From assembly GCA_903960645.1 (NCBI GenBank), contig CAJCBN010000514.1, positions 1 to 9,346 on the forward strand: a stretch of 9,346 nt of DNA, read 5' to 3'. A program made the position numbers and the translations under genes. This stretch comes from an uncultured Actinomycetes bacterium. GTDB taxonomy: Bacteria; Actinomycetota; Thermoleophilia; Gaiellales; F1-60-MAGs149. The notes beneath the pieces are model-generated. The model was not told the DNA's origin. It saw only the letters and a list, made by a program, of their open reading frames with translations, and made no database searches. Shown here in pieces: positions 6,044 to 9,346 of this stretch; within the stretch, counting starts at the first letter, position 1, and each line of letters begins with the position of its first letter.

Positions 6044-7084
6044 GTGAGCGAGCCCCGTATCGGCATCTTCCTCAACGTGCAGCAGCCGGATTCCGTGTCG
6101 CCGCGCACGATCGTGGACCAGGCCGTGGCGCACACCGCGCTGTGCCGCGACCTCGGCTTCGACCTCGTCTCCGCCGGGCAGCACTTCCTCACCGAGGTCT
6201 TCCAGATGGCGCAGCTGATGCCGCTGCTGGCGCGGATCGCAGCCGACTCCGGTGACATGCGCGTCGCTTCGAACATCGCCCTGCTGACGCTGCTCAACCC
6301 CGTCGAGCTCGCGGAGAACGCGGCCACGCTCGACGCCATCACCGGGGGGCGCTTCGTGCTCGGCGTCGGTCTCGGCTATCGCCCGGAGGAGTTCGACGCC
6401 TTCGGCATTCCGGAGAAGAAGCTGCGGGTGTTCCTCGACAAGCTCGACGTCGTCAAGCGGCTCCTCGAAGGCGAGTCGGTGACGGCGGAGGGCCACGGCT
6501 ACAAGCTCGACAACCAGCGTCTCGCGATGCTGCCGATGCAGCGCCCGCGCCCGCCGATCTGGTTGGCGGCCAACGCCGATCAGGCCGTGCGCCGGGCGGC
6601 GCGCGTCGCGGACACGTGGACGGTCAACCCGCACGCGAACCTCGCGGAGCTGGTGCGCCAGACCGCGATGTTCCACGCGGCGCGGGCCGAGGCGGGGCTG
6701 CCGGTCGTGACCGAGCTGCCCGTGATGAAGGAGATCTACGTCGGCGAGGACGACGAGAGTGCCGAGCGCGAGGCCCGCACCTACCTGCAGGCCAAGTACA
6801 AGGCGTACGTCAAGTGGGGGCAGGACGAGGTTATGCCTGACGCCGACTCGCTCGATCAGGACTGGGAGGAGCTGAAGGCCGGCGGGCGCTTCATCCTCGG
6901 CGGCCCCGACCGCTGCGTGGCCGAGTTACAGGAGCACCTCGACGCGCTGCGCTGCGACACGCTGATCTTCCGGTTCGGCTGGGTCGGCATGCCCGACGAC
7001 CTCGTTCAGGCGAACATCCGCCGCTTTGCCGAGACGGTCAAGCCGCGCCTGCGCATCGCCACGGGCGCTCCCGCGCCGCTCTGA
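6044..7084 (+). CDS. LLM-class (luciferase-like) flavin-dependent oxidoreductase
   Basis: The GTG at 6044 is chosen as start because AGGAG lies eight bases upstream and the protein then begins directly with the first strand of the barrel (SEPRIGIFLNV); the ATG at 5993 has no such site. The 346-residue length is normal for the bacterial luciferase-like family. Typical segments are 'LCRDLGFDLVSAGQHFL' (33-49), 'NIALLTLLNPVELAENAATLDAITGGR' (77-103, split around 90), 'FVLGVGLGYRPEEFDAFG' (104-121) and 'RPPIWLAANADQAVRRAARVADTW' (169-192, split around 181). Members fold as a TIM barrel and use reduced FMN or F420 for monooxygenation or other redox reactions; which cofactor applies cannot be told here. 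The residues after 'GRFILGGPD' (281-289) match the usual family C-terminus. It may be co-transcribed with the RidA gene, although the 116-base gap leaves room for its own promoter (weak TATGCT at 5992-5997). The gene ends just before the GATC repeat array. Confidence 0.92.
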   Translation: MSEPRIGIFLNVQQPDSVSPRTIVDQAVAHTALCRDLGFDLVSAGQHFLTEVFQMAQLMPLLARIAADSGDMRVASNIALLTLLNPVELAENAATLDAITGGRFVLGVGLGYRPEEFDAFGIPEKKLRVFLDKLDVVKRLLEGESVTAEGHGYKLDNQRLAMLPMQRPRPPIWLAANADQAVRRAARVADTWTVNPHANLAELVRQTAMFHAARAEAGLPVVTELPVMKEIYVGEDDESAEREARTYLQAKYKAYVKWGQDEVMPDADSLDQDWEELKAGGRFILGGPDRCVAELQEHLDALRCDTLIFRFGWVGMPDDLVQANIRRFAETVKPRLRIATGAPAPL

Positions 7085-7085
7085 G

Positions 7086-7199
7086 CAGATCTGGATCCGG
7101 ATCCAAATCTGCACGAAAACGGTAAATCTGGATCCGGATCCAGATCTGCACGAAAACGGTAAATCTGGATCCGGATCCAGATCTGCACGCAGACGGTCA
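7086..7199. repeat. Three tandem 37-bp GATC-rich palindromic repeats
   Basis: Copies begin at 7089, 7126 and 7163, each 37 bases. Copy 1 differs from copy 2 at one base; copy 3 differs at three, all in its last 10 bases. Each copy holds a palindrome made of successive hexamers (GATCTG, GATCCG, GATCCA): the core is a perfect 20-bp palindrome in copies 2 (7126-7145) and 3 (7163-7182), and in copy 1 a 28-base palindrome (7085-7112) with one mismatched pair. The palindromes are joined by an asymmetric linker, CTGCACGAAAACGGTAA. Nine GATC sites occur, in three groups with a 6-base pitch. The array fills the gap between two convergent genes, starting one or two bases after the LLM stop and overlapping the lipoprotein stop codon. 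The stems could act as a two-way terminator, or the array could be a member of a dispersed intergenic repeat family; neither is proven. Confidence 0.93.
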
Positions 7200-7838
7200 G
7201 CCGCTGCAGGCGGCAGCGGCAGCGATCGTCTCGTCGGCGTAGGCGCGCGTGTCCTCGGCGAGCCGGAGGTCAAGCGTCTCGCGGCTGGTGAGGTCCGTGG
7301 TGACGACAGCGCGGGCGTAGTCGTCGATCATCGCCTGGGCGGCCTCGCGCAGGGTGCTCAGCGCCGCACGGCAGACGCCGTCGGTCTGTCCGATCGTCCC
7401 GTCGACGGTGGTCGCGAGCTCGCCGGCGGCCGCCGAGATCGTCGTGTAGGCCTCGCCGATGCAGGTGTCGAAGTCCCGGCCGGCGGCGGCGTCCGTCTGG
7501 CATGAGGCGACGCTCTGGTTGGCCTGATCAAGCCGGCCGGCGAAGGTCTGCGCGCCCGCCTGGACGGTGCTCCAAGCGGCGGGATTGTCCGCACTCGGCG
7601 CCGCCTGAACCGTCTCGGTCGACGCGGCCGGCTCGGAGGGCGGTGCGGGCTCGGCGGCAACCGGCTGCGAGTCGGATACCGAGGTCATGTCGTCCGGCGT
7701 CTGCGCGGCCTGCGCGTCGACTGCCGTCTCCTGATCGCGGAGCGAGGCGGCGCCGCAGCCTGCGAGCAGGACACCGACCAGCATGAGGGCGACGAGCGGG
7801 ATGAGGGTGGGCAGGCGCTGCACAGTCGTCCCAATCAT
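7197..7838 (-). CDS. Small predicted lipoprotein of unknown function
   Basis: This is a 213-residue protein. A hydrophobic segment (11-25) ends in the lipobox LAGC with Cys28, so it is predicted to be processed by signal peptidase II and anchored outside the membrane by lipid. Residues 30-85 are a disordered Ala/Pro/Glu/Ser-rich spacer. Residues about 87-213 are Ala-rich and mostly helical, with four cysteines (113, 126, 156, 211) that could form two disulfides. I do not recognise the domain. The start is uncertain: GGGGAG directly touches the ATG at 7838, and an in-frame GTG at 7823 is an alternative; both leave the lipobox intact. It is downstream of the cysteine hydrolase on the same strand, but a strong hairpin lies between them, so it is probably a separate unit. 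Its stop codon lies inside the third 37-bp repeat. Confidence 0.8.
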   Translation of the reverse strand: MIGTTVQRLPTLIPLVALMLVGVLLAGCGAASLRDQETAVDAQAAQTPDDMTSVSDSQPVAAEPAPPSEPAASTETVQAAPSADNPAAWSTVQAGAQTFAGRLDQANQSVASCQTDAAAGRDFDTCIGEAYTTISAAAGELATTVDGTIGQTDGVCRAALSTLREAAQAMIDDYARAVVTTDLTSRETLDLRLAEDTRAYADETIAAAAACSG

Positions 7839-7894
7839 CTCCCCAGTTCGCGGTGATGTGGGTGCGCTCCTGCCCGGGCTGCGCAGAGCGGCGC

Positions 7895-7930
7895 CCGGGG
7901 TCGACGGCTGGGACGAGCCGCCGACCCCGG
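7895..7930 (-). terminator. Hairpin after the hyuB/cysteine hydrolase operon
   Basis: A 15-pair stem with one mismatch (7895-7909 with 7916-7930, mismatch at 7904/7921) and a six-base loop (GGGACG) starts 11 bases beyond the stop codon of the cysteine hydrolase on the minus strand. It is very GC-rich and has no U-tract. Position and strength make it the probable end of the operon. Confidence 0.6.
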
Positions 7931-7941
7931 ACGCCGAGGCG

Positions 7942-8637
7942 CTACGCGACGACGGTGTTGCCGTCGAAGTGCTCGATGCCGTTCAGGTACGAGATGACCT
8001 CGTCGACGCCCATGACGTCGCCGAACTTGGCATCGATATCGAACAGGTTCCACTCGACGACGCCGGCGACGCGGTCGCCGACGCACTCGCGGGGGACGAT
8101 CGGGCGGAAGCCGTACGCGATGGCGTCCTCGACCGTGTGGCGGACACAGCCCGCCATCGTCACGCCGGTCACGATCACCGTGTCGACACGGTGGGCCGAG
8201 AGGAAGCCCTGGAGGTAGGTGCCGTGGAAGCCGCTGGCGCGCTTCTTGCAGATCACGAGGTCCTCATCGCGCAGCAGGCGCTCGTCGATCGCGGCCTCCC
8301 ACGAGCCCTCCTCGAGGACATCGACGGGGATCTTGTTGTGCCAGAGGCCCATGTCACTCCACTCGCCGCGCGTGGTCTTCTTGTACGCGGTCGTGGTGTG
8401 GACGACGGGGACGTTCTTGGCACGGGCCGCCTCGAGCAGACGCTCGGTCGCCGGGATGATCGTGTCCATGTGATCACACGTGAACTTGTTGCCGGGGTGC
8501 GTCCAGGCGTTGGCGAGATCGATGTTCAGGATCGCGGGGCGCGTGCCGAAGCCGATGCGCCGCTGGAAGCCGCGCTGCTGATACAGCTCGCTGTCCTCGG
8601 CAAAGATCTTGTCCAGCATTTCCTGCAGTTCGCTCAT
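7942..8637 (-). CDS. Isochorismatase-superfamily cysteine hydrolase, probable N-carbamoylsarcosine amidohydrolase
   Basis: A 231-residue cytosolic enzyme starts at the ATG at 8637, with AGGAGG ten bases upstream. The catalytic triad of the superfamily is visible: Asp40 in 'PAILNIDLANAWT', Lys131 in 'VICKKRASGFHGT', and the nucleophile Cys164 in 'VTGVTMAGCVRHTVEDA'. The long match 'GFRPIVPRE..GDRV.GVV.WNLFDID.KFGDVM' (177-209) is, from memory, characteristic of N-carbamoylsarcosine amidohydrolase (EC 3.5.1.59), which converts N-carbamoylsarcosine to sarcosine, CO2 and ammonia in creatinine breakdown. The protein is a little shorter than the Arthrobacter enzyme (about 260 residues), lacking part of its C-terminal tail. 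It is 38 bases downstream of the HyuB-type gene, whose product with HyuA would supply an N-carbamoyl amino acid, so context supports the role. A related N-carbamoyl or ureido compound (as for RutB) is the main alternative. Confidence 0.87.
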   Translation of the reverse strand: MSELQEMLDKIFAEDSELYQQRGFQRRIGFGTRPAILNIDLANAWTHPGNKFTCDHMDTIIPATERLLEAARAKNVPVVHTTTAYKKTTRGEWSDMGLWHNKIPVDVLEEGSWEAAIDERLLRDEDLVICKKRASGFHGTYLQGFLSAHRVDTVIVTGVTMAGCVRHTVEDAIAYGFRPIVPRECVGDRVAGVVEWNLFDIDAKFGDVMGVDEVISYLNGIEHFDGNTVVA

Positions 8638-8675
8638 GATGGTTCTTCCTCCTGGGGTCGGTCGTGTGGGTCGGG

Positions 8676-9346
8676 TCAGGCCGTGCGGCGCTCGGCGCGC
8701 AGGCGTTCGGTGGCGTCGAGATCGACGGCGATGGAGAGCCCTTCGCCGACGAGTACGACGCCGTAGTCCTGCTCGGCGAGGTCACGCGTGGTGAACTCGT
8801 CGAGGACGTCATTGCGCACCAGCTCGGGATCACGGTCGAGCGGGTCGCCGTAGCCGCCGCCCGAGGGGACGGTGATCTGCAGGCTGTCGCCGGCCTTCAG
8901 CTGGGAGCCGGTGACCTTGCTGTACCAGGACTCCTGATCGGGGCGTCCCGGATTGCGCACCATCGAGCCGTTGAGGCCCTCGTGGCCGCCGAAGATACCC
9001 CACGGCGGGTCGGATTCGTGACGCTCGCCCTCGCAGGTCACGATCGTGTCGGTCAGGAACGTATTGACGCGGACGATGCCGATGCCACCGCGCCACTTGC
9101 CCGCCGCGGCGGGCTCGTCACGCAGCTCGTAGCGGTCGGTCCGCATCGGGAAGCGCCACTCGAGCTCCTCGATCGGGTTGTTGCGGGTATTGGCGCTCAG
9201 GTTGTCGACGGAGTCCATGGCGTCGCGATCGGGGCGACCGCCGTACGAGCCCTCATCGACCTCGAGGTACACCCAGTACTCGCCCTCGGCCTCGACGAAG
9301 CCCGAGTAGGAGAGGAAGTGGATGTGCGCCGAGTTGCCGGCCGTCA
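8676..9346 (-). CDS. hyuB: HyuB-type hydantoinase B/oxoprolinase subunit (N-terminus cut by window edge)
   Basis: The frame is open from the right edge to a TGA at 8676-8678, giving 222 visible residues, the C-terminal part of a family that is usually 500-600 residues. Recognisable signatures are 'NSAHIHFLSYSG' near the window edge, 'NNPIEELEWRFPMR', 'YELRDEPAAAGKWRGGIGIVR', 'FGGHEGLNG' and 'VPSGGGYGDPLDRDPELV...DV', which are conserved in HyuB, the B half of ATP-dependent N-methylhydantoinase (EC 3.5.2.14), 5-oxoprolinase and acetone carboxylase relatives. HyuB works with HyuA, expected just beyond the right edge. The GTG at 9272 should not be taken as a start, since family-typical sequence continues upstream of it. 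The next gene, 38 bases downstream, is an N-carbamoylsarcosine amidohydrolase-like enzyme; together they suggest N-methylhydantoin or related cyclic ureide use. Confidence 0.9.
   Translation of the reverse strand, partial: TAGNSAHIHFLSYSGFVEAEGEYWVYLEVDEGSYGGRPDRDAMDSVDNLSANTRNNPIEELEWRFPMRTDRYELRDEPAAAGKWRGGIGIVRVNTFLTDTIVTCEGERHESDPPWGIFGGHEGLNGSMVRNPGRPDQESWYSKVTGSQLKAGDSLQITVPSGGGYGDPLDRDPELVRNDVLDEFTTRDLAEQDYGVVLVGEGLSIAVDLDATERLRAERRTA

Noticed and set aside
5813..6676. Minus-strand 287-residue reading frame opposite the RidA and LLM genes
   Set aside because: It is Arg/His-rich with no recognisable motif and mirrors the codon pattern of well-supported plus-strand genes.
7086..7199. 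CRISPR array
   Set aside because: The repeats are directly tandem with a 37-base period; the 17-base linkers are themselves nearly identical, so there are no spacers, and no cas genes are nearby.
7026..7505. Plus-strand frame running through the 37-bp repeats
   Set aside because: It overlaps the LLM gene and the lipoprotein gene in other frames, has no ribosome binding site and no known domain; kept only as an observation on frame openness.
7783..8766. Plus-strand 327-residue reading frame opposite the cysteine hydrolase
   Set aside because: It is the complement of a gene with a full catalytic triad and has Asp/Val/Arg-rich composition typical of antisense frames in GC-rich DNA.
9272..9272. 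GTG start of the HyuB-type gene at 9272
   Set aside because: Family-typical sequence (NSAHIHFLSYSG) continues upstream to the window edge, so the gene is simply truncated by the window.
1..9346. Defence system, phage or transposon genes
   Set aside because: No nuclease, methylase, toxin, transposase, integrase or phage structural motif was found in the supported genes; the HD-domain protein looks metabolic.

Overview
The window is GC-rich (lower-GC patches around 420-2280 and 3950-4090). It reads as a chromosomal segment of a high-GC actinobacterium. A Thermoleophilia/Solirubrobacterales-type soil organism is my guess, from the Arg/Ala-rich codon use, the GTG start, the strong AGGAG-type ribosome binding sites, and a secreted LRR plus Fn3 protein with a C-terminal cysteine-containing beta domain of a kind I associate with that group. 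There is no rRNA, tRNA, transposase, integrase, phage gene or CRISPR array. I recognise nine protein genes, two of them cut by the window edges.

Left part (1-4121), all on the minus strand: a small membrane protein with a PLDc_N-like two-helix region and a SHOCT tail (cut at its C-terminus); a secreted BspA-type leucine-rich-repeat protein with an Fn3 domain; an HD-domain protein resembling the MIOX/PhnZ-like diiron oxygenase group; and a secreted YHYH-domain protein. Hairpins follow most of these genes, so they look like separate transcription units rather than one operon.

Middle part (4122-7084): a membrane-anchored YVTN-type beta-propeller protein (minus strand) is divergent from a RidA-family protein and an LLM-class (luciferase-like) flavin-dependent oxidoreductase (plus strand). 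The two plus-strand genes each have a clear ribosome binding site and may be co-transcribed.

Right part (7085-9346): three 37-bp tandem copies of a GATC-rich palindrome fill the gap between the convergent LLM gene and a small lipoprotein gene. Next, on the minus strand, come a cysteine hydrolase closely resembling N-carbamoylsarcosine amidohydrolase and, upstream of it, the C-terminal part of a HyuB-type hydantoinase/oxoprolinase subunit. These last two look like one operon for stepwise hydrolysis of N-methylhydantoin (creatinine catabolism) or a related cyclic ureide: HyuA/HyuB opens the ring using ATP, then the cysteine hydrolase removes the carbamoyl group. With the RidA and LLM genes nearby, the block also contains the three protein families of the Rut pyrimidine pathway (LLM monooxygenase, cysteine hydrolase, RidA). 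This suggests, but does not prove, a catabolic island for N-heterocycles.

The feature least explained by known gene families is the 37-bp GATC palindrome array at 7086-7199. No stretch over 300 bases lacks a gene; the largest gaps are 2067-2279 and 3941-4121.
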